Assembly: GCF_028736115.1 (NCBI RefSeq)
Contig: NZ_CP117877.1
Coordinates: 2,728,001-2,792,000 of the forward strand
DNA: 64,000 bases
Direction: 5' to 3'
From: Mucilaginibacter sp. KACC 22063
GTDB lineage: Bacteria > Bacteroidota > Bacteroidia > Sphingobacteriales > Sphingobacteriaceae
The notes beneath the pieces are model-generated. The model did not search any database. It was not told the origin of the DNA and saw nothing but the letters and a program-made list of their open reading frames with translations. Shown here one piece after another: positions 8,292-17,099 of this stretch. A program made the translations under genes and the position numbers. Position 1 is the stretch's first letter. Each line of letters opens with the position of its first letter.

Positions 8292-8662
8292 TAATTGCTT
8301 TGTTTATTATAAGTGATAGTTACTGCCGAAGATTTTACCTTACCTTTAAGTGGTGGGTTAAGTTTTTTCAGCCGCACCAAAATACGCACCGCAAAAGGAA
8401 ATTCTGCTTTAAGGCGGTCTATAATTGCCTGTACAACCGTTTCAAGTAACTGGCGGTTGGTACTCATCTCTTCTTCTGCAATTTCATACAAACGCTCATA
8501 GTTAAGCGTATTGGCCAGGTTATCCTCTGCAAGATTATCAGCAGGTATAAAACCAACTTCAATATCTACAACAAAGCGGTTACCTAACTGCTGCTCTTCT
8601 GCATAATAGCCATGCCGTGCAAAAAACTCGGCGCTATGCAATGCTACTTCCATCATCATCAT
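8291..8662 (-). CDS. folB: Dihydroneopterin aldolase
   Basis: A 123-residue FolB, usual length, of the tetrahydrofolate pathway; it splits 7,8-dihydroneopterin to 6-hydroxymethyl-dihydropterin and glycolaldehyde. The N-terminus VALHSAEFFARHGYYAEEQ carries the conserved Glu/His/Gly/Tyr stretch, and the end has the typical VRILVRLKKLNPP. The start is ambiguous because four ATG codons stand in a row (8662, 8659, 8656, 8653). The promoter box ends only five bases before the first. The gene is upstream of glcD in a two-gene operon. Confidence 0.92.
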   Translation of the reverse strand: MMMMEVALHSAEFFARHGYYAEEQQLGNRFVVDIEVGFIPADNLAEDNLANTLNYERLYEIAEEEMSTNRQLLETVVQAIIDRLKAEFPFAVRILVRLKKLNPPLKGKVKSSAVTITYNKQSN

Positions 8663-8666
8663 ACGC

Positions 8667-8674
8667 CAAAATTA
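8667..8674 (-). promoter_or_regulatory. folB promoter -7 box TAATTTTG
   Basis: A perfect TAnnTTTG box on the minus strand, with a TTG 22 nt upstream of it. The box ends 4 nt before the first of four folB ATG codons, so the transcript start falls at or inside the ATG run. Confidence 0.5.
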
Positions 8675-8716
8675 AATTAATGCGCAATAAAATAAACAAT
8701 CATTATCAGGTTTGAT

Positions 8717-8724
8717 TAGATTTG
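8717..8724 (+). promoter_or_regulatory. Promoter -7 box TAGATTTG of the acyl-CoA dehydrogenase gene
   Basis: A perfect TAnnTTTG box 18 bases before the ATG at 8742. It shows that the upstream in-frame TTG at 8712 lies before the likely transcript start and is not the initiation codon. No clear -33 TTG is seen. Confidence 0.5.
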
Positions 8725-8741
8725 TTAAAACACCTTTCCAG

Positions 8742-9923
8742 ATGCCAAGAACAGACCTATTTGAATCGCCTGATTATTATTTAATTGACGAACTGCTAAG
8801 CGATGAACATAAGCTGATACGCCAGTCGGTACGCGATTGGGTAAAAAAGGAGTTAAGCCCTATTATAGAGGATTACGCACAGCGTGCAGTGTTTCCGAAG
8901 CAATTACTGAAAGGCCTTGCCGAAATAGGTGCATTTGGGCCAACCATACCTGTAGAATACGGTGGCGCCGGTTTAGATTATACTGCTTATGGAATTATAA
9001 TGCAGGAATTAGAACGTGGCGATTCGGGCATCAGATCTACTGCTTCTGTACAAGGTTCATTGGTAATGTACCCGATATACGCATACGGTTCTGAAGAGCA
9101 AAAGCAAAAGTATCTTCCCAAGCTTGCTTTGGGCGAACTGATGGGATGTTTCGGGCTTACAGAACCCGATCATGGTTCTAACCCGGGCGGCATGGTAACT
9201 AACATTAAAGATGCAGGCGATCACTACCTGCTTAACGGTGCTAAGATGTGGATCTCAAATGCCCCATTTGCCGATATTGCAGTGGTCTGGGCCAAAGACG
9301 AGGAAGGTAAAATACGCGGACTTATTGTTGAGCGTAGCATGGAAGGCTTCAGCACTCCGGAAACGCACAATAAATGGTCGCTTAGGGCATCTGCAACTGG
9401 CGAACTGGTGTTTGACAATGTTAAAGTGCCCAAAGAAAATGTATTTCCGAATGTATCGGGGCTGAAAGGGCCGTTAGGCTGCCTAAACCAGGCCAGATAC
9501 GGCATAGCCTGGGGGGCTTTAGGCGCAGCAATGGATTGCTATGATACCGCCTTAAGGTATGCTAAAGAACGTGTACAGTTTGGCAAACCGATTGGTAGTT
9601 TCCAGCTTCAGCAAAAGAAATTGGCAGAAATGATTACTGAAATCACCAAAGGACAGTTACTGGTTTGGCGTCTTGGTACACTTAAGAGTGAAAACCGGGC
9701 TACTGCTGCACAAATTTCTATGGCAAAACGCAACAGCGTGGAAACAGCTTTAAACATTGCACGTGAAGCCCGGCAAATGTTGGGTGGTATGGGTATCACG
9801 GGTGAGTATCCAATTATGCGGCATATGATGAACCTCGAATCTGTAGTTACCTACGAAGGAACACATGATATTCACTTACTGATTACCGGTATGGACATAA
9901 CTGGTTTGGATGGTTTTAAATAA
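8742..9923 (+). CDS. gcdH: Acyl-CoA dehydrogenase, glutaryl-CoA dehydrogenase type
   Basis: A 393-residue FAD enzyme of the acyl-CoA dehydrogenase family: N-terminal helical domain, middle beta domain (GCFGLTEPDHGSNPGG, MWISNAPFADIAVVWA) and C-terminal helical domain. The catalytic Glu lies in YEGTHDIHLLITG, and the ending matches glutaryl-CoA dehydrogenases (YEGTHDIH...LG.AITG). GCDH converts glutaryl-CoA to crotonyl-CoA in lysine/tryptophan breakdown. I chose the ATG at 8742 (MPRTDLFESPD) over the TTG at 8712 because a promoter box lies between them. Confidence 0.87.
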   Translation: MPRTDLFESPDYYLIDELLSDEHKLIRQSVRDWVKKELSPIIEDYAQRAVFPKQLLKGLAEIGAFGPTIPVEYGGAGLDYTAYGIIMQELERGDSGIRSTASVQGSLVMYPIYAYGSEEQKQKYLPKLALGELMGCFGLTEPDHGSNPGGMVTNIKDAGDHYLLNGAKMWISNAPFADIAVVWAKDEEGKIRGLIVERSMEGFSTPETHNKWSLRASATGELVFDNVKVPKENVFPNVSGLKGPLGCLNQARYGIAWGALGAAMDCYDTALRYAKERVQFGKPIGSFQLQQKKLAEMITEITKGQLLVWRLGTLKSENRATAAQISMAKRNSVETALNIAREARQMLGGMGITGEYPIMRHMMNLESVVTYEGTHDIHLLITGMDITGLDGFK

Positions 9924-9961
9924 TTTGAAAAAAAATAATTAAATTAAGTGGAAAGTAGTAA

Positions 9962-9969
9962 TATATTTG
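9962..9969 (+). promoter_or_regulatory. Promoter -7 box TATATTTG of the TPR histidine kinase gene
   Basis: A perfect TAnnTTTG match ending 16 bases before the ATG at 9986. No -33 TTG is found at the usual spacing. Confidence 0.45.
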
Positions 9970-9985
9970 CCTTCACCTCCACTTA

Positions 9986-12067
9986 ATGTCTTTTCGTTAC
10001 ACAAAAAAATACAAAATATTCACATGGCCGATAGCATTCGCCTGTTCACTTGTATTTTTTTGGGGCTGTAAGCAAAAAGAAAAAGACCAGCTTAAACTTT
10101 CGGCACAATATCAGGCCATATTTAAGCAAACTCTTATTATCCATGATAAATATAACCCCGATTCGGCACAAAAATACATTGATGCTGCTTTCAGGGAAAT
10201 TAAATCCCCTACTTTAAACGAACGTTTAAACAGGTTGGGTTTTCATTACGCCGTAATGTTTACTACAAAAAAGGATTTTTTAAAAGCACGCATATACGCC
10301 GACAGTATTTTAAATCTAATTAACAAGAATGGAGGCCAGCAAAAATATCCCGGCTTTTATGCCAATTGCAGGTTAAGCCTAGGCGACGCCGCCTTTGAGC
10401 TAAAAGACTATAATACAGCTTATCAAAATTTTTTCATCGGCTATCAGATTGGCAAAAATCAGTTAGACAGAAGAGTAACTTCTGAGTTTTTGTACCGCAT
10501 GGGGATGGTTACTTTTAAACAGGGACATTACGCACTTGCTGTTAAGTACTTTAAAGAAAGCCTTGGATTAATAAAATCTACCAATGATACTTTTGTAACC
10601 TTTTACCGGAATCAGGAGTTAATGGATAATATTGGCATTGCTTTTTTCAGGCTGAATAAACCTGACAGCGCCATGGCTTATTATAATCATGCTCTTCACT
10701 ATATAACCTCTAACTCATACCGGTTTCCCGAAAAGGCTGACCTCACTCCTGTTGCACAGGCCGTAATTTATGGTAACCAGGCAGACGTTTATATCAAAAA
10801 GAAAGATTACAATTCTGCAATACCATTGCTTAAAAAGAGCATCGCTATTAACTCGATTAAACACCACGATAACAATGATGCACTGGTTAATATGGTAAAG
10901 TTAGCGGATGTTTATGGTAGAAATAATCGGACCGATTCGATGAAGATAGAATTGGATACCATTAAACACAAGCTATCCGCTATTAGCAACGGAGATGTAA
11001 AAGCGAACTGGTACCGTTTAATGAGCGAATATTACAGCCTGAACAACAAACATGCTGAAGCTTTTGATTATCTCAAAAAATACAATTCGCTTAAAGATTC
11101 ACTTGATGAGAATAACCGCCTGCTACGCGAAGCCAATGTAACAGAACAGCTAACCAATTTCGACAAGGAGCGCCAAATCACTCTTTTAAAAACCAATTAT
11201 CGTATACAAAGAACCTATCTGCTGTTGGCTGTGATGTTTATTATCATGTCATTGGTTATAGCTTTTTTAATTTACCGAAACTGGCAGCGCTCAAAACACG
11301 ATTTTAAGGTAGTTAAAATGCTTAACCATGAAATTAATGAGCAAAAAGCCAGCCTTCAGCATACGCTTGACAAATTAAATGATAGCAGCCGCGAGAAAGA
11401 CCGCATTTTGCATACAGTTGCTCATGATCTGAGAAACCCGCTCGGCGGCATTTCGGCTTTAAGTAACATGATGGTTAATGACACCAATTGCAACGATGAG
11501 CAAAAAGAGTTTATTGGTATTATTAAAGAAAGTGCAGATAATTCACTGGAATTAATTAACGAATTATTTGAGGCTGCCGACCTTGTTTTAGATGATACCA
11601 GGAAGCAACTTGTTGATATCAATACTTTGGTAAATAATAGTATTGAATTATTGAAATTTAAAGCAGCAGAAAAAAACCAGCACATAGTACTCAGTCATAA
11701 CAACACGCCTCTTTACCTATTGATCAACCGCGAAAAAATATGGCGGGTAATTAGTAACCTGATCATTAATGCCATAAAATTCAGTCCGGCCGGCACAAAC
11801 ATATTTGTTAGTATTGATGAAAGCCCGGTAAATGCAACCATTGCAGTAAAGGATAATGGCATTGGAATACCTGATCATATGCAAACAAAAGTGTTTAATA
11901 TGTTTACCGAAGCCAAACGACCAGGTACCATGGGCGAAAAATCTTTTGGCCTTGGGCTGTCTATCAGTAAACAAATTGTAGAAGCACACAATGGTAAAAT
12001 ATGGTTTGAGAATAATCCGCAGGGCGGCACCACATTTTTAATCTCGATAGACAAGCCTGTCGCTTAA
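9986..12067 (+). CDS. TPR-repeat sensor histidine kinase
   Basis: A 693-residue membrane kinase. The N-terminal hydrophobic segment (about 13-27) ends in a Cys (FFWGC), which may be a lipidation site, though the preceding residues are not a canonical lipobox. Residues 35-390 form tetratricopeptide repeats (for example AVKYFKESLGLIKST, AIPLLKKSIAIN), presumably periplasmic. A membrane helix follows (YLLLAVMFIIMSLVIAFLIY), then a short coiled coil, the H-box HTVAHDLRNPLGG and a GHKL ATPase (ISNLIINAIKFS, DNGIGIP, FGLGLSISKQIV). There is no receiver and no neighbouring regulator, so it is an orphan. The stop directly abuts the convergent GH1 stop. Confidence 0.92.
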   Translation: MSFRYTKKYKIFTWPIAFACSLVFFWGCKQKEKDQLKLSAQYQAIFKQTLIIHDKYNPDSAQKYIDAAFREIKSPTLNERLNRLGFHYAVMFTTKKDFLKARIYADSILNLINKNGGQQKYPGFYANCRLSLGDAAFELKDYNTAYQNFFIGYQIGKNQLDRRVTSEFLYRMGMVTFKQGHYALAVKYFKESLGLIKSTNDTFVTFYRNQELMDNIGIAFFRLNKPDSAMAYYNHALHYITSNSYRFPEKADLTPVAQAVIYGNQADVYIKKKDYNSAIPLLKKSIAINSIKHHDNNDALVNMVKLADVYGRNNRTDSMKIELDTIKHKLSAISNGDVKANWYRLMSEYYSLNNKHAEAFDYLKKYNSLKDSLDENNRLLREANVTEQLTNFDKERQITLLKTNYRIQRTYLLLAVMFIIMSLVIAFLIYRNWQRSKHDFKVVKMLNHEINEQKASLQHTLDKLNDSSREKDRILHTVAHDLRNPLGGISALSNMMVNDTNCNDEQKEFIGIIKESADNSLELINELFEAADLVLDDTRKQLVDINTLVNNSIELLKFKAAEKNQHIVLSHNNTPLYLLINREKIWRVISNLIINAIKFSPAGTNIFVSIDESPVNATIAVKDNGIGIPDHMQTKVFNMFTEAKRPGTMGEKSFGLGLSISKQIVEAHNGKIWFENNPQGGTTFLISIDKPVA

Positions 12068-13408
12068 CTACTGCTCACCAAGCAACTCCCTGTACCAGTG
12101 ACCCGAGTTTTTAATAGTACGTTTAAGCGTATCAAAATCAACATGTACTAATCCAAAACGAGGATGGTAGCCTTCTGCCCATTCGAAATTATCTGTAAGC
12201 GTCCACACAAAATACCCCTGTACGTTACAACCTTCGTTCTTAGCCTTTAAAACCTGCTCCAACATGTCATGAATATAGGCTAACCGTTTAGGATCGTCAA
12301 CTTCATTCTGTTCAATTTTGTCTGGAAAAGCAGCTCCATTCTCTGTAATCAGGATTTTTTTAATGTTTGAATAAGCACTGTATTTTTTAATGATATAATA
12401 AATTGATGGCGGGTGTACCTCCCAGCCCATATCGGTAAGCGGCACATTGCGGTCTTTAGCTTTTACCAGGCGTGCGCCTATGTAAGGTGTAAAAAATGAA
12501 TATTGTACTATTTCGCGGGTATAGTTTTGCAAGCCAATAAAATCAAAGTCAAACTTAATTGCTTCTTCATCACCTGCCTGAAAGTAATTTTTTATCTTTT
12601 TTAAAGCAGGAACATTATCCGGATACCCTAACCCCAATATAGGTTCAATAAACAAACGGTTAATTAATGCATCCGCTCTTTTAGCTGCTGCAATATCTTT
12701 GTGCCGTTGTGTATGCGGTTCAATGTGCGAACACGAAAATGTAGTGCCAATTTCGGCATCAAGCAGCTTTTGTTTCAGTATCCTTCCACCTGTTGCCATA
12801 GCCAATACGGCGTGATGTATAGCAGGTATAAAGTTTTTTAAACCTGTGCGGCCCGGGGCATGTATACCTAAAAAATAACCCGCACCCGTAAATACAGAAG
12901 GCTCGTTCATGACCATCCAGTACTTTACGCGGTCGCCAAAGCTATCTGCGCAGATATTTACAAACTCGCCAAACCAGTTTACTACTTCGCGGTTCGTCCA
13001 GCCACCTTTAAGTTCAAGCGCATACGGCAAATCCCAATGGTACAAGGTAAGCCAGGGCTCAACACCTTGTTGAAGGCAGTAGTCTATTACTTTATTATAA
13101 TAGTCTATACCGGCCTGGTTAACCTCACCGGTACCTTCAGGCAGAATGCGGGTCCATGATATTGAAAAACGAAAGTTGGGAATATTAAGCTGTTTAACAA
13201 TGTCGATATCTTCCTGGTAACGATGATAAAAATCGCATGCGGTTAAAGCGGTCTCACCATTTAATATTTTCCCCTTCCGGGTAGTAAACTCGTCCCATAT
13301 AGATTGACCTTTACCATCTTTATAACAAGCCCCCTCTGTTTGAAAAGCTGCTGCGGATACGCCCCAATGAAATTCTTCCCCGAAGTCTATTTTCTTAAAC
13401 TTATTCAT
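12068..13408 (-). CDS. Glycoside hydrolase family 1 beta-glucosidase
   Basis: A 446-residue GH1 enzyme, full family length. The N-terminal signature FHWGVSAAAFQTEGA fits. The acid/base Glu is in MNEPSVF, the nucleophile Glu in ILITENGAAFPD, and substrate-site Trp residues in FEWAEGYHPRFGLVHVD near the end. It lacks a signal peptide, so it should hydrolyse beta-linked glucosides such as cellobiose in the cytoplasm. No sugar transporter or regulator is adjacent. The stop codon touches that of the histidine kinase with no gap and no obvious terminator. Confidence 0.95.
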   Translation of the reverse strand: MNKFKKIDFGEEFHWGVSAAAFQTEGACYKDGKGQSIWDEFTTRKGKILNGETALTACDFYHRYQEDIDIVKQLNIPNFRFSISWTRILPEGTGEVNQAGIDYYNKVIDYCLQQGVEPWLTLYHWDLPYALELKGGWTNREVVNWFGEFVNICADSFGDRVKYWMVMNEPSVFTGAGYFLGIHAPGRTGLKNFIPAIHHAVLAMATGGRILKQKLLDAEIGTTFSCSHIEPHTQRHKDIAAAKRADALINRLFIEPILGLGYPDNVPALKKIKNYFQAGDEEAIKFDFDFIGLQNYTREIVQYSFFTPYIGARLVKAKDRNVPLTDMGWEVHPPSIYYIIKKYSAYSNIKKILITENGAAFPDKIEQNEVDDPKRLAYIHDMLEQVLKAKNEGCNVQGYFVWTLTDNFEWAEGYHPRFGLVHVDFDTLKRTIKNSGHWYRELLGEQ

Positions 13409-13777
13409 TCAATAATGCAGATTCAACACGCAAACAACAAACCCGTAATTGAAAGTAAAGTTTCAGAAAATTAGCGGAGGGCATACAGGCACGGATAAAT
13501 ATCCATGAAAATATAAAAGAAAATAAATAAGACAAAGTATTTATAAGCATTAATGCATAAACACTGAGCGGATGTTATTCATCATTAACCTTTCGCGCAG
13601 GTTAGTAACCATCCTGAATAACTTAGCTAACAAATTCATATGCTTGAACTTTATAGTACTAAGTTAATATACAGGCATGAAATTAATATGCAGTTAAAAT
13701 GACGTTTATGTTAAGTGATGACAATAAACAAGAAAGGCTCCGTAAACGGAGCCTTTCGGTAAAAGTATTGTGTTTGC
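13409..13777. other. Noncoding gap between rplT and the GH1 gene
   Basis: Contains the rplT terminator (13732-13757) and the upstream region of GH1, where no perfect TAnnTTTG box is seen. Near 13575-13621 there is a compound inverted repeat: TTATTC/GAATAA outside and AACCT/AGGTT inside. A 29-codon minus-strand ORF with amphipathic character spans 13550-13639, with no supporting start signal. I see nothing else. Confidence 0.5.
13732..13757 (-). terminator. Terminator of the thrS-infC-rpmI-rplT operon
   Basis: An 11-bp GC-rich perfect stem (GAAAGGCTCCG and complement) with a 4-nt loop, followed on the minus strand by TTGTTTATTGT. It lies about 20 bases after the rplT stop. Confidence 0.85.
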
Positions 13778-14125
13778 TTATTTCACAGCAGCGTCAACAA
13801 TAGCTTTAAATGCATCTGGATGATTCATTGCTAAATCAGCCAATACCTTACGGTTTAAACCGATTTCTTTAGCATTTAATTTACCCATTAATTGAGAGTA
13901 AGAAATACCATGCTGACGGGCACCAGCGTTGATACGCTGAATCCACAAAGCTCTGAATTCTCTCTTTTTGGTTTTACGGTCGCGGTAAGCATACTGTAAA
14001 CCTTTTTCAACTGTGTTTTTTGCAACGGTGTAAACCTTGCTACGTGAACCCCAATAACCTTTGGCGAGGTTCATGATTTTTTTTCTTCGTCTTCTCGACG
14101 CTACTGCGTTAACTGAACGTGGCAT
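13778..14125 (-). CDS. rplT: 50S ribosomal protein L20
   Basis: A 115-residue L20 with the basic N-terminal extension [25 protein letters not shown] and the family pattern [20 protein letters not shown]. It binds 23S rRNA early in 50S assembly. It is the last gene of thrS-infC-rpmI-rplT, and in many bacteria L20 represses its own operon. A strong terminator follows. Confidence 0.98.
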   Translation of the reverse strand: MPRSVNAVASRRRRKKIMNLAKGYWGSRSKVYTVAKNTVEKGLQYAYRDRKTKKREFRALWIQRINAGARQHGISYSQLMGKLNAKEIGLNRKVLADLAMNHPDAFKAIVDAAVK

Positions 14126-14199
14126 CTTTTGTTGTTTTTGGCAGTGAGTGTCCGTTAAGGATCTTTAATACTCTAAAGCCTGGTTAAAAAATTAATTAA

Positions 14200-14400
14200 T
14201 TACTTTCCGATACAAAGCATACGTTTAACATTACCCATGTCGGCATCAGCAACTAAGCTGGTTTGGCCAAGGGCACGCTTACGTTTGTTAGACATCTTGG
14301 TTAAGATGTGGCTTTTGTATGCGTTTTTTCTAGCAATTTTACCGGTTCCAGTAAGCTTAAAACGCTTTTTAGCACTGGAATTGGTTTTCATTTTTGGCAT
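14200..14400 (-). CDS. rpmI: 50S ribosomal protein L35
   Basis: A 66-residue L35 with the N-terminus [20 protein letters not shown], typical of the family, and a Lys/Arg-rich remainder. It lies 52 bases after infC and 74 bases before rplT in the conserved ribosomal operon. Confidence 0.98.
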   Translation of the reverse strand: MPKMKTNSSAKKRFKLTGTGKIARKNAYKSHILTKMSNKRKRALGQTSLVADADMGNVKRMLCIGK

Positions 14401-14422
14401 AACTGTTTATTTATTTTAAATG

Positions 14423-14438
14423 AACGTATCGCTACGTT
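14423..14438 (-). promoter_or_regulatory. Small GNRA-loop hairpin between infC and rpmI
   Basis: On the minus strand AACGTA-GCGA-TACGTT forms a 6-bp stem with a GCGA (GNRA) tetraloop, about 22 nt before the rpmI ATG. Stable tetraloop hairpins in this position could bear on rpmI/rplT translation or mRNA processing; the role is unproven. Confidence 0.3.
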
Positions 14439-14452
14439 TTATCTTAAGTCAA

Positions 14453-15022
14453 TTACTTTTTAGCTGCCTTAGGCGCAACAGTTAAAAACATACGTTTCCC
14501 TTCCAGTTTCGGAAGCTGCTCTACCTTACCCACTTCTTCTAATGCCTGTGCAAAACGCAGCAGCAAAATCTCGCCCTGCTCTTTGTAAACAATAGCACGG
14601 CCTTTAAAGTGTACATAAGCCCTAACCTTCTCCCCTGCTTCCAGGAATTTGATGGCATGTTTCAGCTTAAACTCAAAGTCGTGATCATCAGTATTTGGCC
14701 CGAAACGTATTTCTTTAATAACCGTTTGCTTAGCGTTACTTTTGATCTCTTTCAGCTTTTTCTTCTGTTCGTAAATAAACTTATTATAGTCTATTACTCT
14801 ACAAACAGGGGGATTAGCGTTAGGAGATATTTCAACCAAATCAAGTTCCTGCTCTTCAGCAATGCGTAGTGCATCTCTTAATGAGTAAACTCCCTGCTCA
14901 ATATTATCGCCAACTAAACGCACTTCCTGTGCACGGATAAATTGGTTGATATTATGTTCCGCTTCTTTTTTCTTGAATGGAGGACGTGGCCCTCTACTAA
15001 AATTTGGTTTATTTAATGCCAA
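14453..15022 (-). CDS. infC: Translation initiation factor IF-3 (TTG start)
   Basis: A 189-residue IF-3. The N domain has [18 protein letters not shown] and the [23 protein letters not shown] stretch; the C domain has [29 protein letters not shown]-3 binds the 30S subunit and checks the start codon and initiator tRNA. The start is TTG, one base after the thrS stop, giving MALNKPNF; no in-frame ATG, GTG or ATT is nearby. A non-AUG start fits the autoregulation known for infC, which starts at AUU in E. coli. Confidence 0.96.
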   Translation of the reverse strand: MALNKPNFSRGPRPPFKKKEAEHNINQFIRAQEVRLVGDNIEQGVYSLRDALRIAEEQELDLVEISPNANPPVCRVIDYNKFIYEQKKKLKEIKSNAKQTVIKEIRFGPNTDDHDFEFKLKHAIKFLEAGEKVRAYVHFKGRAIVYKEQGEILLLRFAQALEEVGKVEQLPKLEGKRMFLTVAPKAAKK

Positions 15023-15023
15023 G

Positions 15024-16949
15024 TTATACTGTTGTTTCTTTTATTAATTGTTGCTTAAATTCTTCTATACTTAAACTTCCCAAATCACCCTGACCGTGTT
15101 TACGAACTGAAATAGTGCCCTCGGCAGCTTCCTTCTCGCCTACGATCAGCATATAAGGGATCTTCTTCACTTCAGCATCCCGGATTTTACGTCCGATCTT
15201 CTCATCTCTGAAGTCAATTAGCCCGCGAATATCGGAATTTTTTAATTCATCTGAAAGTTTTTTCGCATAATCTTCAAATTTCTCCGAGATCGGCAAAATA
15301 ACATATTGTTCTGGCGATAACCATAACGGGAAGTTTCCGGCGCAATGCTCAATCAAAACAGCCACAAAACGCTCCAGTGAACCGAACGGTGCACGGTGGA
15401 TCATTACAGGGCGGTGTTTCTGGTTATCGCTGCCAGTATATTCTAACTCGAAACGCTCCGGAAGATTATAATCAACCTGGATGGTACCTAACTGCCATTT
15501 GCGTCCAAGTGCATCCTTCACCATAAAGTCAAGCTTAGGGCCGTAAAATGCAGCCTCACCAAGTTCGACTACTGTTGGCAACCCTTTTTCGGCAGCAGCT
15601 TCCTGGATAGCAGCCTCAGCCAATGTCCAGTTTTCATCGCTACCAATGTATTTTGATTTATTTTCCGGATCTCGCAATGATACCTGTGCAGTATAATCTT
15701 CAAAGCCCAGGGCTGAGAATACATATAATACAAGGTCAATCACCTTTTTAAATTCTTCTTTCACCTGGTCTGGGCGGCAAAACAAGTGTGCATCATCCTG
15801 AGTAAAGCCACGTACACGGGTTAAACCGTGTAGCTCGCCGCTTTGCTCGTAACGGTAAACAGTACCAAATTCAGCATAGCGAACTGGCAAGTCCTTGTAT
15901 GAACGTGGCTTTGTTTTATAGATCTCGCAATGATGCGGACAGTTCATCGGTTTCAGGAAAAACTCCTCACCTTCCTGCGGTGTCTTTATCGGCTGAAAAC
16001 TATCTTTACCGTATTTCTCATAGTGGCCAGAAGTCACATACAGGTTTTTATGTCCTATATGCGGAGTAATTACTTGCTCATACCCGGCTTTCACTTGTGC
16101 GCGTTGTAAAAAGTTAACCAGGCGCTCACGTAAGGCAGTACCTTTTGGCAACCATAAAGGTAAGCCCATACCTACCTTCTCTGAGAAGGCGAACAGTTCC
16201 AGTTCTTTACCTAATTTACGGTGGTCACGCTTTTTAGCTTCCTCAATAATACGCAGATAATCAGCAAGCTCGCTGGCCTTAGTAAAAGTAACACCGTAGA
16301 TCCGGGTTAACTGTTTACGTGTCTCATCGCCGCGCCAGTAAGCCCCTGCAACATTCATTAATTTAACTGCTTTAATAAAGCCAGTATTCGGAATGTGCGG
16401 ACCACGGCAAAGGTCGGTAAAATTACCCTGGCTGTAAAAAGTGATCGAGCCATCAGGCAGGTCCTTTATCAGGTCAAGCTTGTACTCATCGCCTTTTTCA
16501 GTAAAATATGCTAAAGCTTCGGCTTTGCTTACAGGCTTGCGGATGTATTCCGACTTTGCCTTGGCAAGCTCCAGCATTTTGTCTTCAATTTGTTTAAAAT
16601 CGTCTGATGAAAATTCGCGGTCGCCAAAATCAACATCGTAGTAAAAACCGGTTTCGATAGCCGGACCGATACCGAATTTGGTGCCTGGATAAAGCGCCTC
16701 TAAAGCCTCAGCCATTAAGTGGGCTGATGAATGCCAGAAAGTTGATTTACCCTGGGTATCATTCCAGGTAAGCAGCTTAACAGTCGAATTTTCCTCAATC
16801 GGGCGGCTGGCATCCCAAACCTGTCCGTTTACTTCGGCTGCTAAAACGTTACGCGCTAAACCTTCTGAAATTGATAATGCGATTTGCATGGATGTAATTC
16901 CCTTGTCATACTGACGAACGGAACCATCAGGGAGTGTGATGTTAATCAT
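15024..16949 (-). CDS. thrS: Threonyl-tRNA synthetase
   Basis: A 641-residue class II synthetase of normal length. Order: TGS domain (residues 1-60), SAD editing domain ([24 protein letters not shown], with metal-site [10 protein letters not shown]), catalytic core (zinc-site [10 protein letters not shown], motif 2 [28 protein letters not shown], motif 3 [19 protein letters not shown]) and the anticodon-binding domain at the end. It charges tRNA-Thr. It heads the thrS-infC-rpmI-rplT operon and has a leader of about 110 nt after a TACATTTG promoter box. Confidence 0.98.
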   Translation of the reverse strand: MINITLPDGSVRQYDKGITSMQIALSISEGLARNVLAAEVNGQVWDASRPIEENSTVKLLTWNDTQGKSTFWHSSAHLMAEALEALYPGTKFGIGPAIETGFYYDVDFGDREFSSDDFKQIEDKMLELAKAKSEYIRKPVSKAEALAYFTEKGDEYKLDLIKDLPDGSITFYSQGNFTDLCRGPHIPNTGFIKAVKLMNVAGAYWRGDETRKQLTRIYGVTFTKASELADYLRIIEEAKKRDHRKLGKELELFAFSEKVGMGLPLWLPKGTALRERLVNFLQRAQVKAGYEQVITPHIGHKNLYVTSGHYEKYGKDSFQPIKTPQEGEEFFLKPMNCPHHCEIYKTKPRSYKDLPVRYAEFGTVYRYEQSGELHGLTRVRGFTQDDAHLFCRPDQVKEEFKKVIDLVLYVFSALGFEDYTAQVSLRDPENKSKYIGSDENWTLAEAAIQEAAAEKGLPTVVELGEAAFYGPKLDFMVKDALGRKWQLGTIQVDYNLPERFELEYTGSDNQKHRPVMIHRAPFGSLERFVAVLIEHCAGNFPLWLSPEQYVILPISEKFEDYAKKLSDELKNSDIRGLIDFRDEKIGRKIRDAEVKKIPYMLIVGEKEAAEGTISVRKHGQGDLGSLSIEEFKQQLIKETTV

Positions 16950-17061
16950 TTACAACATGATTGTGGCGCTTCTTAAATCTAAACAATGACTTAATAAGTC
17001 GCCGGGTTCTAAAATTTGTGTGTTATTCGAGCACCTACAACAGTGTTCTTATTTTCAATAG

Positions 17062-17069
17062 CAAATGTA
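17062..17069 (-). promoter_or_regulatory. thrS operon promoter -7 box TACATTTG
   Basis: A perfect TAnnTTTG box on the minus strand, 112 bases upstream of the thrS ATG. No -33 TTG lies at the preferred spacing; the nearest TTTG is only 13 nt away. The leader shows no T-box features. Confidence 0.45.
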
Positions 17070-17099
17070 ACAAATTTCAGGACAAATACACCAGCACGG

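Noticed and set aside
8712-8741. TTG start adding ten residues to the acyl-CoA dehydrogenase
   Set aside because: A perfect TAGATTTG promoter box lies at 8717-8724, between this TTG and the ATG at 8742, so the TTG would not be transcribed.
13571-13666. 31-codon plus-strand ORF in the rplT-GH1 gap
   Set aside because: No promoter or ribosome site and only a short hydrophobic peptide; likely chance.
16950-17061. Possible T-box riboswitch or L20 leader before thrS
   Set aside because: The 112-nt leader has no T-box consensus or specifier loop, and T-boxes are not expected in Bacteroidota; no L20-like pseudoknot was seen.
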